Shown: in pieces, positions 1 through 5,288 of the stretch
Position numbering within the stretch: the first letter of the stretch is position 1
How the letters are laid out: each line of letters begins with the position of its first letter
NCBI GenBank assembly: GCA_945952425.1
Contig: CAMFIX010000191.1
Span: forward strand, 1 to 6,247
Source: an uncultured Pseudorhodobacter sp.
GTDB lineage: Bacteria > Pseudomonadota > Alphaproteobacteria > Rhodobacterales > Rhodobacteraceae
Reading direction: 5' to 3'
DNA: 6,247 bases
Notes under the pieces: generated by a model
Told to the model about the DNA's origin: nothing
The model's input: only the letters and a program-made list of their open reading frames with translations
Database searches by the model: none
Translations under genes and position numbers: made by a program

Positions 1-3000
1 GCACCGCGGTCGAGCTGGCCAGGATCAGGTCGTTGCCGTCGTCGCCGTAAAGCGCCGCATTGCCGCCGCCCGTCAGCGTGTCGTTGCCGTCGCCGCCGTA
101 AAGCCGGTCGCTGTCGCCGCTGCCGACGAGGCTGTCGTTGCCCGTCTCGCCATACAGAACATTGGTGCCGAGCCCGCCCGTGAGCGTGTCGTTGCCATCG
201 CCGCCGTAAAGCGTGTCGTTGCCGTCGCCGCCGTCCAGGCTGTCGGCCTCGCTGCCGCCGTAAAGCCCGTCGTTGCCCGCCCCGCCCGACAGCGTGTCAG
301 TGCCCGCCCCGCCCAAGAGCGTGTCGTTGGCAAGCCCCCCGGTCAGCAGGTCGTCGCCCGTGCCGCCATCCAGCCGGACGGCAAAGCTGCCGCCGGTCAG
401 CGTGTCATTGCCGTCGTCGCCGTAAAGCGATCCGCTGGCGGCGGTGCCGTTCAGGGAATCGTCGCCGAGCCCGCCGTAAAGGCTGTCGTTGGTGCCGCCC
501 GCGGTCAGCGTGTCGTTGCCGTCGCCGCCGTAAAGAAGGTTGGTGCCCGCGCCGCCGTCCAGCCGGTCGTTGCCGATCTGGCCGTAAAGCGTGTCGTTGC
601 CCGTCCCGCCATAGATGAGGTCGTCGCCCGTCCCGCCGTCCAGGTAATCGGCTCCGGTGCCGCCTGTCAGGCTGTCGTTGCCGGCATCGCCGAAGACCCG
701 GTCGTCGCCCGCCCCGCCGCCCATCGTGTCATTGCCGTCGCCGCCATAGACCAGGTCGTTGCCGTCGCCGCCATCGCCCTGGTCGTCGCCCGTCCCGCCC
801 GTCAGCGTGTCGTTGCCGCCATCGCCCGAAAGCGTGTCATTGCCCGCCCCGCCGTCCAGGCTGTCATTGCCATCGCCGCCATAGGCCGTGTCGTTGCCTG
901 CCCCGCCCAGCACGACATCGTCGCCCGCATCGCCGTAAAGACTGTCGTTGCCGTCGCCGCCATCCAGGCTGTCGTTGTCGTTGCCGCCATAGGCCGTGTC
1001 GTTGCCCGCCCCGCCCGCCAGGCTGTCGTTGCCGACATCCCCGCTCAGCCAGTCGTCGCCCGCATCGCCCGACAGCGTGTCATCGCCCGAGACGCCGTAA
1101 AGCGTGTCGTTGTCATTGCCGCCGTAAAGCGCATCGCTGCCCGCATCGCCCGACAGCGTGTCGGCCCCGTCCGCGCCGTAAAGCGTGTCGTTGCCGTCGC
1201 CGCCGGTGACCGTGTCGTTGCCGGTGCCCGCGTCGATGGCATCGTCGCCCTTGTCGCCGGTGATCGTGTCGTCGCCCGTGCCGCCCAGGATGCTGTCGTT
1301 GCCGTCGCCACCCGCCAGGCTGTCGTTGCCCGACCCGCCGTCCATCGTGTCATTGCCGGTGTCGCCCTGCACCGTGTCGTCGCCGCCGTCGCCCTGGATG
1401 TAATCGTCGCCCGTGCCGCCATAGACCTGGTCGTTGTCGGCCCCGCCATAAAGGCTGTCGTTGCCGCCGTTGCCATAGATGCTGTCGTTGCCGGCATTGC
1501 CCCAGATGACGGTCGTATAGACATCGCCCGGCGCGGTGCCCTGGTTGTCGCTGCCGATGAGCTTGTCGCCATAGGCCGAACCCGAGATGCCGTCGATGCC
1601 GCTGCCGATGACATCGCCCTGCGCATCCCCGCCCGAGGCATTGCCGTTGCTGAGATCGACCACCACCGCGGCATTCGAGGCGGAGTAATCGACGACATCC
1701 AGCCCCGCGCCGCCGTAAAGCGTATCGGCCCCGGTGCCGCCCACGAACCAGTCGTTGCCTGCCCCGCCGTAAAGCGCATTGCCGCCGGTGCCGCCTGCCA
1801 GCGTGTCGTCGCCATTGCCGCCGAACAGCGTATCCGCCCCCGCGCCGCCGCTCAGGCTGTCGTTGCCATCGCCCCCGGTCAGCGTATCGGCGCCCGATCC
1901 GCCCAGCACCGTATCGGCCCCCGCCCCGGCACTGGCATTGACCCCGACCGTCGTCGCGGTGGCGTCGATCTTGTCGTTGCCTGCGCCGGTCGTCACCGCC
2001 TCGATCGAGGTGAACTGGCTCGACCCGCCCGTGCCCGAGGCCGTGCCCGCCCCGTTGCCCGAGAAGGTGACCGTCATCCCGCCGGTCTGTTCCCCGCCAT
2101 CCAGCGTGTCGGTGCCGAGCCCCCCGTCGATGCTGTCGCCCGAGGACCAGATCAGCCGATCGTTGCCATCGCCGCCGTACAAGGTGTCATTGCCGCTATC
2201 GCCCGACAGGGTGTCATTGCCGGCATCGCCGTAAAGCACATCGTTGCCGTCGTCGCCCTCGATGCTGTCGTTGTCGGCCCCGCCATAGACCGTGTCATTG
2301 CCGTTGCCGCCGAAAAGGGTGTCGTTGCCGGCCTCGCCATACAAAAGGTCGTTGCCGTCGTCGCCCGCAAGGCTGTCGTCGCCCGTGCCGCCATAGGCCG
2401 TGTCGTCGCCCGTGCCGCCATAAAGGCTGTCGTTGCCCGCCTCGCCATAAAGGCTGTCGTTGCCTGCGTCGCCCGTCACGCTGTCGTTGCCGTCGCCGCC
2501 ATAGACCGTGTCGGCGCCGAGCCCCGCATTCACCGTGTCGTCGCCCGCCCCGGCGCGGATGTAGTCAGCGTTCGACCCGTCCAGCCCGTCGTTGTTGTCG
2601 ACGAAATCCGAGCCATTGGCCTTGGGCTCGACATAAGAGGCGTTGATGAGGTCGTTGCCCGCCGTGCCGTCGACATAGCCATCGTCCCAGGCCGTGAAAT
2701 AGCGGCTGGGCGCCATGCCGACATAGGTGGACTGCCCCCCGGTCAGCCCGTTGATGGTCACCGACTGGATCGGCTTGGCCTCATAGACCCTGGTGTCGGC
2801 GTTATAGACCTGCTCGGGCACGAGGAAGAGGTTGCCGAGGTCGTCCTGCGCCACCACGGCGGTGACGGTGCCGGTCGTGCCGTCGGTATAGGTGACGGTC
2901 GCGTCATAGATCGCGCCGCCGTCGAAGTGATAGGTCTGGCTGCCCTGGCCGATATTGGTGACGAATGTATCGTCCGACCCGCCCGAGGCGGTGTCGTTGT

Positions 3001-3196
3001 TGATGTCGAGCTCGCCCGCGACGCCGCCATTGTCCTGCATCGTGGCGGAGGTGATGTGGTTCTTCAGCGGATCGTTGGCCGTGCCGAAGCTATGCCCCAC
3101 GAGGGCCGAGGCATTCTCGCTGTCCGAGTTGCCTTCCGTCGGATCGAGCTGGGTGTCGAATTTGCCCAGATAGATCCAGTTGAACGTCGTCACCAT
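1..3196 (-). CDS. Large RTX (hemolysin-type calcium-binding repeat) protein, 3' end outside window
   Basis: One frame is open from an ATG at 3196-3194 to the left edge, giving 1065 residues with no stop, so the gene is partial. The start is supported by GAGGGG eight bases upstream. Residues 1-205 (beginning MVTTFNWIYLG) are a non-repetitive, acidic domain without a signal peptide or membrane segment. From residue 213 the protein is built of nonapeptides of the GGxGxDxUx type, such as LYGGDGNDT: 15 at 213-347, 9 at 421-501 and 55 at 564-1057, with two non-repeat inserts between. In this family the repeats fold into a parallel beta-roll that binds calcium outside the cell, and export uses a type I system that reads an uncleaved C-terminal signal. 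From memory, the N-terminal domain and the linker near residues 171-190 match a common Rhodobacteraceae family that often ends in a Hint domain; this is unverified. No type I secretion gene is visible nearby. The function (surface layer, adhesin, enzyme carrier) cannot be told from this part. Confidence 0.93.
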   Translation of the reverse strand, partial: MVTTFNWIYLGKFDTQLDPTEGNSDSENASALVGHSFGTANDPLKNHITSATMQDNGGVAGELDINNDTASGGSDDTFVTNIGQGSQTYHFDGGAIYDATVTYTDGTTGTVTAVVAQDDLGNLFLVPEQVYNADTRVYEAKPIQSVTINGLTGGQSTYVGMAPSRYFTAWDDGYVDGTAGNDLINASYVEPKANGSDFVDNNDGLDGSNADYIRAGAGDDTVNAGLGADTVYGGDGNDSVTGDAGNDSLYGEAGNDSLYGGTGDDTAYGGTGDDSLAGDDGNDLLYGEAGNDTLFGGNGNDTVYGGADNDSIEGDDGNDVLYGDAGNDTLSGDSGNDTLYGGDGNDRLIWSSGDSIDGGLGTDTLDGGEQTGGMTVTFSGNGAGTASGTGGSSQFTSIEAVTTGAGNDKIDATATTVGVNASAGAGADTVLGGSGADTLTGGDGNDSLSGGAGADTLFGGNGDDTLAGGTGGNALYGGAGNDWFVGGTGADTLYGGAGLDVVDYSASNAAVVVDLSNGNASGGDAQGDVIGSGIDGISGSAYGDKLIGSDNQGTAPGDVYTTVIWGNAGNDSIYGNGGNDSLYGGADNDQVYGGTGDDYIQGDGGDDTVQGDTGNDTMDGGSGNDSLAGGDGNDSILGGTGDDTITGDKGDDAIDAGTGNDTVTGGDGNDTLYGADGADTLSGDAGSDALYGGNDNDTLYGVSGDDTLSGDAGDDWLSGDVGNDSLAGGAGNDTAYGGNDNDSLDGGDGNDSLYGDAGDDVVLGGAGNDTAYGGDGNDSLDGGAGNDTLSGDGGNDTLTGGTGDDQGDGGDGNDLVYGGDGNDTMGGGAGDDRVFGDAGNDSLTGGTGADYLDGGTGDDLIYGGTGNDTLYGQIGNDRLDGGAGTNLLYGGDGNDTLTAGGTNDSLYGGLGDDSLNGTAASGSLYGDDGNDTLTGGSFAVRLDGGTGDDLLTGGLANDTLLGGAGTDTLSGGAGNDGLYGGSEADSLDGGDGNDTLYGGDGNDTLTGGLGTNVLYGETGNDSLVGSGDSDRLYGGDGNDTLTGGGNAALYGDDGNDLILASSTAV
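26..1507 (-). repeat. RTX repeat block 3 (55 nonapeptides)
   Basis: Residues 564-1057 form 55 consecutive repeat units, all nine residues long except one of eight (LTGGGNAA, residues 1041-1048). The first part is well conserved (LYGGDGNDT-like). The last third contains degenerate units such as LNGTAASGS, LTGGSFAVR and LVGSGDSDR that have lost calcium-ligand aspartates. The block ends with ILASSTAV at the window edge, which may mark the exit from the repeat region. At DNA level this is a 27-bp tandem array with stretches of exact identity. Confidence 0.93.
1508..1696 (-). other. Non-repeat insert 2 in the RTX protein (about residues 501-563)
   Basis: After LYGGAGLDV the protein reads VDYSASNAAVVVDLSNG, then GGDAQGD and IDGISGSAYGDKLIGSD, before the nonapeptides resume at IWGNAGNDS. 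The order 'VDYS-x-VxVDL-GxGxGGdAxGD-L-GIe-xxGSxxxDxLxG' is a well-known module in hemolysin-type repeat proteins, so I read this as a standard roll-interrupting module and not a foreign insertion. The stretch TAPGDVYTTVIW (554-565) is additional to that pattern. Confidence 0.7.
1694..1936 (-). repeat. RTX repeat block 2 (9 nonapeptides)
   Basis: Residues 421-501 are nine nonapeptides in register, from ASAGAGADT and VLGGSGADT to LYGGAGLDV. One is degenerate (LAGGTGGNA, lacking the aspartate), and two end in hydrophobic residues, LYGGAGNDW and LYGGAGLDV. This short block is framed by the two inserts. Confidence 0.9.
1937..2161 (-). other. Non-repeat insert 1 in the RTX protein (about residues 346-420)
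   Basis: The nonapeptide register breaks at DRLIWSSGD and returns about 70 residues later at ASAGAGADT. The segment contains LDGGEQTGGMTVTFSGNG, a serine/glycine-rich turn and QFTSIEAVTTGAGNDKID. The last part, a 'FxxIEavxtGxGND' motif, is a recurrent feature between RTX blocks in other large calcium-binding proteins as I remember them. It probably adds a beta hairpin or capping module to the roll. No catalytic motif is evident. Confidence 0.65.
2156..2560 (-). repeat. RTX repeat block 1 (15 nonapeptides, 27-bp period)
   Basis: Residues 213-347 form 15 uninterrupted nonapeptides in perfect register, from IRAGAGDDT through VYGGDGNDS to LYGGDGNDR. Most have the G-G/D/E-x-G-N/D-D-T/S pattern that builds alternate calcium-binding turns. 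No repeat in this block is degenerate. It is flanked by the N-terminal domain and by the first insert. Confidence 0.93.
2582..3196 (-). other. N-terminal domain of the RTX protein (residues 1-205)
   Basis: This stretch encodes the only long part of the RTX protein with ordinary sequence complexity. Visible features are an aromatic start (FNWIYLG), a DPTEGN segment at residues 18-23, ENASALVG at 27-34, a YTDGTTGTVTAVVAQD beta-rich stretch at 103-118, and a closing DGYVDGTAGNDLINASYVEP linker at 172-191, where the first RTX-like turn (GTAGND) appears. The pattern of short beta-strand-like segments and acidic loops suggests a beta-sandwich; that is inference. I recall similar N-termini in many roseobacter and Rhodobacter RTX/Hint proteins but know no assigned function for the domain. 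Confidence 0.6.
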
Positions 3197-3204
3197 GGCG
3201 AACG

Positions 3205-3210
3205 CCCCTC
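3205..3210 (-). promoter_or_regulatory. Ribosome binding site of the RTX gene
   Basis: GAGGGG on the minus strand lies 8 bases before the ATG at 3196. It decides this start: the nearest other upstream ATG (3212) is out of frame with the repeat protein. Confidence 0.7.
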
Positions 3211-3211
3211 A

Positions 3212-3234
3212 TGGTCGCGCCTCTTGCGCGGCCA
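3212..3234 (-). promoter_or_regulatory. Possible leader hairpin next to the RTX ribosome binding site
   Basis: On the minus strand TGGCCGCGC and GCGCGACCA flank an AAGAG loop. Five G/C pairs close the loop, then comes one C-A mismatch, then three more pairs. The 3' arm ends one base before the GAGGGG ribosome binding site, so the folded RNA could influence translation initiation. The pairing is seen in the sequence; the role is inference. Confidence 0.3.
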
Positions 3235-3277
3235 GCCCCAGAATTCAGCGGATTTGGAAAGCGGCGCGGGTGATCCT

Positions 3278-3292
3278 CCGGGCTTCTCCCGG
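3278..3292. repeat. Short perfect inverted repeat (CCGGG / CCCGG)
   Basis: CCGGG, a 5-base loop (CTTCT) and CCCGG form a small G/C hairpin in the leader region of the RTX gene. No T-run follows on either strand, so it is not an intrinsic terminator as it stands. Confidence 0.3.
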
Positions 3293-3299
3293 TCGCGCC

Positions 3300-3315
3300 G
3301 TGGACCTTGATCCAC
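3300..3315. promoter_or_regulatory. Imperfect palindrome, operator-like
   Basis: GTGGA and TCCAC are perfect 5-base arms around a 6-base centre (CCTTGA), upstream of the RTX gene and downstream of the terminator-like hairpin. The size and position suit a repressor or activator site, but no regulator consensus is recognised and chance is possible in DNA this rich in G and C. Confidence 0.2.
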
Positions 3316-3321
3316 CACACC

Positions 3322-3357
3322 AAAGGCCAGACTGTCACAACGGGGTGAACAGCGGCC
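3322..3357 (-). terminator. Terminator-like hairpin after oppF
   Basis: On the minus strand GGCC, CTGT(t)CAC, a CCCGTT loop, GTGACAG and a closing GGCC make an 11-pair stem with small bulges, followed by TTT. It begins about 25 bases past the oppF stop, the usual place for an intrinsic terminator. The U-run is only three bases and the stem is bulged, so termination may be weak or assisted by Rho. Confidence 0.4.
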
Positions 3358-3366
3358 TAACGGGGC

Positions 3367-3393
3367 AAATTCGAATGAATTTCACTGTGAAAT
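3367..3393. repeat. Two overlapping AT-rich dyads at the oppF stop codon
   Basis: ATTTCAC-T-GTGAAAT (3379-3393) is a perfect 15-base dyad that spans the last codons and the TGA stop of oppF. AAATTC-GAAT-GAATTT (3367-3382) is a second perfect dyad, sharing four bases with the first. Both are AT-rich islands in GC-rich DNA. As RNA the two hairpins compete for shared bases. They could be a protein-binding site, part of the operon's termination region, or an RNA-stability hairpin; the sequence does not say which. Confidence 0.4.
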
Positions 3394-4347
3394 CCACGGG
3401 CATGCCACTTTTGCGGCACCCTGCGGGCGCAGTTCGGGGCGTGTGGCGCGGCAGTCGGGCCGCGCCTCGGGGCAGCGGCTGGCAAAGACGCAGCCGGGCG
3501 GCGGGGCGTGGATCGAGGGGAGTTCCCCCTGCAAGGCCTGGCCGCGGCGCAGACGCTCCGCCCCCGGATCGGGCTCGGGCACCGCGGCGCGCAGGGCGCG
3601 CGAATAGGGGTGGCGGGGATGGGCGTGGAAGGCCTCGGCCGGCGCGTGTTCCACCACGCGGCCCAGGCACATGACCATGACCTCATCGGCCATCTGCCGC
3701 ACCACGGCCAGGTTGTGCGAGATGAAGACCAGGGCGAGGCCAAGCTGGTCCTGCAGGTCCAGAAGCAGGTTCACCACCTGCGCCTGGATCGAGACGTCCA
3801 AGGCCGAGACCGGCTCGTCGCAGATGATCAGCTCGGGCCTCGCGATCAGGGCGCGGGCGATGCCCACGCGCTGCGCCTGGCCGCCGGAAAGCTCGTGCGG
3901 GTAGCGCGCGAGGTAGTCGCCGGAAAGGCCGACCTGCGAAAGCACCTCCGCCGCGCGCGCCTTGCGGTCGGCACGGGTCAGGGCGGGCTCGAAAGTCACC
4001 AGCGGCCGGGTCAGGCTTTTTTCCACCGTCATGCGGGGGTCCAAAGCCGCGATCCCGTCCTGAAAGATGATCTGCCGCTTGGCCCGCGCCTGGCGCAGCG
4101 CGCCCGCCGAAAGCTGCGCGGGGTTCTGCCCGGCCCAACGCACCTCGCCCGATTGCGCGGGCAGCAGGTGCAGCAGCGCGCGGCCCAGCGTCGACTTGCC
4201 GCAGCCGCTTTCGCCCACGATGCCCAGCGTCTTGCCGCGGGCCAATTGAAAGCTGACCTCATGCACCACGGTCAGCGGCGCCGGCCGGGTGAACAGCCCG
4301 CGCGGCAGGGGATAGCCGACCGACAGCGCCTTCGCCTCCAGGATCAT
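3382..4347 (-). CDS. oppF: Oligopeptide/dipeptide ABC importer ATP-binding protein, OppF type
   Basis: This 321-residue protein, the usual OppF length, hydrolyses ATP on the cytoplasmic face to drive peptide uptake with OppD. It shows Walker A GESGCGKS (45-52), Q-loop Q96, signature LSGGQAQRV (153-161), Walker B LIICDEP (173-179), D-loop SALD (181-184) and switch H211. The Oligo_HPY tail begins near HPRHPYSRAL (243-252), with cysteines at 286, 292, 299 and 316. In characterised OppD/DppD-type ATPases, cysteines in this tail bind a [4Fe-4S] cluster. The Q-loop reads FQDG where the family usually has FQDP. I chose the ATG at 4347 because its A overlaps the oppD stop (ATGA), GAGG lies 7 bases upstream, and the homologous sequence (MILEAKALSV) starts here; the frame is open further upstream but encodes a proline/arginine-rich shadow of oppD. 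The exact substrate is unknown: dipeptide, oligopeptide or related systems are all possible. Confidence 0.93.
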   Translation of the reverse strand: MILEAKALSVGYPLPRGLFTRPAPLTVVHEVSFQLARGKTLGIVGESGCGKSTLGRALLHLLPAQSGEVRWAGQNPAQLSAGALRQARAKRQIIFQDGIAALDPRMTVEKSLTRPLVTFEPALTRADRKARAAEVLSQVGLSGDYLARYPHELSGGQAQRVGIARALIARPELIICDEPVSALDVSIQAQVVNLLLDLQDQLGLALVFISHNLAVVRQMADEVMVMCLGRVVEHAPAEAFHAHPRHPYSRALRAAVPEPDPGAERLRRGQALQGELPSIHAPPPGCVFASRCPEARPDCRATRPELRPQGAAKVACPWISQ

Positions 4348-5288
4348 GGCGCGACCTCGTGGCAGGCGAGCGCGCGGGCGCCGGTGCGGACCAGGGGCGG
4401 CGTTTCGGTCCGGCAGCGGTCGGTCACCAGGGTGCAGCGCGGGGCGAAGGGGCAGCCCTGCAGGGCGGCGGCCCCGGCGCGGGGCGTGCCGGGGATCGTG
4501 GCCATGCGCGGCGTCAGGGGCGCCTTTATCCGGGGGGTCGCGGCCAGCAGCCCGCGGGCATAGGGGTGGCGGGGGTCGGAGAAAAGGGCGTCGGCCGCAG
4601 CCTCTTCCATCACCCGGCCGCCATAGAGCACGGTCACCGTATCGCAAAGCCGCGCCACCACGCCGAGGTCATGGGTGACGAGCAGGATGGCGGTCGAGGT
4701 TTCCTCGGCGAGTTCGGCCAGAAGGTCCAGGATCTGCGCCTGGATCGTCACGTCCAGGGCCGTGGTGGGTTCGTCGGCCAGCAAAAGGTCGGGTTCCGCC
4801 AGCAAGGCCATCGCGATCATCACCCTTTGCCGCATGCCCCCCGAGAATTCATGCGGAAAGCGCCGGGCACGGGCCGCCGCATCGGGGATCTTCACGCGGT
4901 CCAGCATGGCGACCGCGCGCTCCCAGGCCTCGGCCCGCGGCAGATGGCGCAGCACCTCGGCCAGCTGATCGCCCACGCGCTGATAGGGGTTCAGCGCGGT
5001 CATCGGGTCTTGAAAGATCATCGCGATGCGCCGACCGCGCAGCTGGTCCAGCGCGGCGGGGCTCAGCCCCAGCAGGTTCTGCCCCTGGAAGTCGGCCACC
5101 CCGCTGGCCCGCCCGTTTTCGGCCAAAAGCCCCATCAGCGCATAAAGCACCTGGCTTTTCCCCGAGCCGCTTTCCCCCACCAGCCCCCGCACCTCGCCCT
5201 TGGCCAGCGCAAGGTCGATGCGGTCCACCGCGCGGAACATCCCCCCCTCGGTACGGAAATCGACCGAAACCTCGCGAAGCTGCAGCAT
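4344..5288 (-). CDS. oppD: Oligopeptide/dipeptide ABC importer ATP-binding protein, OppD type
   Basis: This 314-residue ATPase is the partner of OppF in the importer. It shows Walker A GESGSGKS (38-45), Q-loop FQDP with Q93, signature FSGGMRQRV (148-156), Walker B LLLADEP (168-174), D-loop TALD (176-179) and switch H206. FSGGMRQRV is characteristic of the OppD/DppD side, whereas LSGGQ-type is found in OppF. The C-terminal Oligo_HPY region starts at DPRHPYARGL (238-247) and carries cysteines 279, 285, 292 and 309, with the same spacing as in the neighbouring OppF; homologous proteins use such cysteines for an iron-sulfur cluster. The ATG at 5288 follows the oppC stop directly (TGA then ATG, no gap), with GAGAGG 6 bases upstream. 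The stop overlaps the oppF start by ATGA. All catalytic motifs are intact, so it should be functional. Confidence 0.95.
   Translation of the reverse strand: MLQLREVSVDFRTEGGMFRAVDRIDLALAKGEVRGLVGESGSGKSQVLYALMGLLAENGRASGVADFQGQNLLGLSPAALDQLRGRRIAMIFQDPMTALNPYQRVGDQLAEVLRHLPRAEAWERAVAMLDRVKIPDAAARARRFPHEFSGGMRQRVMIAMALLAEPDLLLADEPTTALDVTIQAQILDLLAELAEETSTAILLVTHDLGVVARLCDTVTVLYGGRVMEEAAADALFSDPRHPYARGLLAATPRIKAPLTPRMATIPGTPRAGAAALQGCPFAPRCTLVTDRCRTETPPLVRTGARALACHEVAP
4355..4358 (-). promoter_or_regulatory. Ribosome binding site of oppF, inside the end of oppD
   Basis: GAGG on the minus strand lies 7 bases before the ATG at 4347 and within the last codons of oppD. It supports the short start of oppF over a longer in-frame start at 4647 and fits coupled translation. 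Confidence 0.6.

Larger units (their letters stand above)
3197..3381 (-). other. Spacer between oppF and the RTX gene
   Basis: 185 bases separate the oppF stop from the RTX start. I see no convincing small gene. The spacer holds a terminator-like hairpin (3322-3357), a 16-base imperfect palindrome (3300-3315), a short perfect hairpin (3278-3292), a hairpin just before the RTX ribosome binding site (3212-3234) and part of the dyads that overlap the oppF stop. The RTX promoter should lie here if the upstream hairpin terminates the opp transcript. I could not pick out a -35/-10 pair with confidence. Confidence 0.6.

Noticed and set aside
1045..1815. Threonine/alanine/arginine-rich frames on the minus strand in the repeat region (also 73-333, 802-1038, 2152-2448)
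   Set aside because: They are out-of-frame readings of the 27-bp RTX repeats; the uninterrupted frame with the nonapeptides is the real one.
1779..2234. Plus-strand proline/serine/valine-rich frames (also 1185-1403)
   Set aside because: They are antisense readings of the same repeat array and only mirror its 9-codon period.
26..2560. Possible CRISPR array or satellite DNA from the regular short repeats
   Set aside because: The 27-bp period is contiguous, with no unique spacers between repeats, varies at codon third positions, and encodes RTX nonapeptides.
3332..3338. A CTGTCAC motif that resembles half of a Pho box
   Set aside because: No second half at the required 11-base spacing; the bases are better explained as one arm of the terminator-like hairpin.
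3339..3365. Direct repeat of AACGGGG 20 bp apart (3339-3345 and 3359-3365)
   Set aside because: Seven-base repeats are expected by chance in GC-rich DNA, and the first copy lies in the loop and stem of the hairpin.
3180..3674. A plus-strand gene starting in the spacer and running into oppF
   Set aside because: Mostly antisense to oppF, arginine/proline/glycine-rich, and without a recognisable domain.
3508..4563. A 351-codon plus-strand open frame over oppF
   Set aside because: It is antisense to a convincing OppF with all ATPase motifs; low-complexity composition indicates a shadow frame.
4348..4647. A 100-residue N-terminal extension of oppF from an ATG at 4647
   Set aside because: The extension overlaps oppD, is proline/arginine-rich shadow sequence, and the ATG at 4347 has a ribosome binding site and the ATGA overlap.
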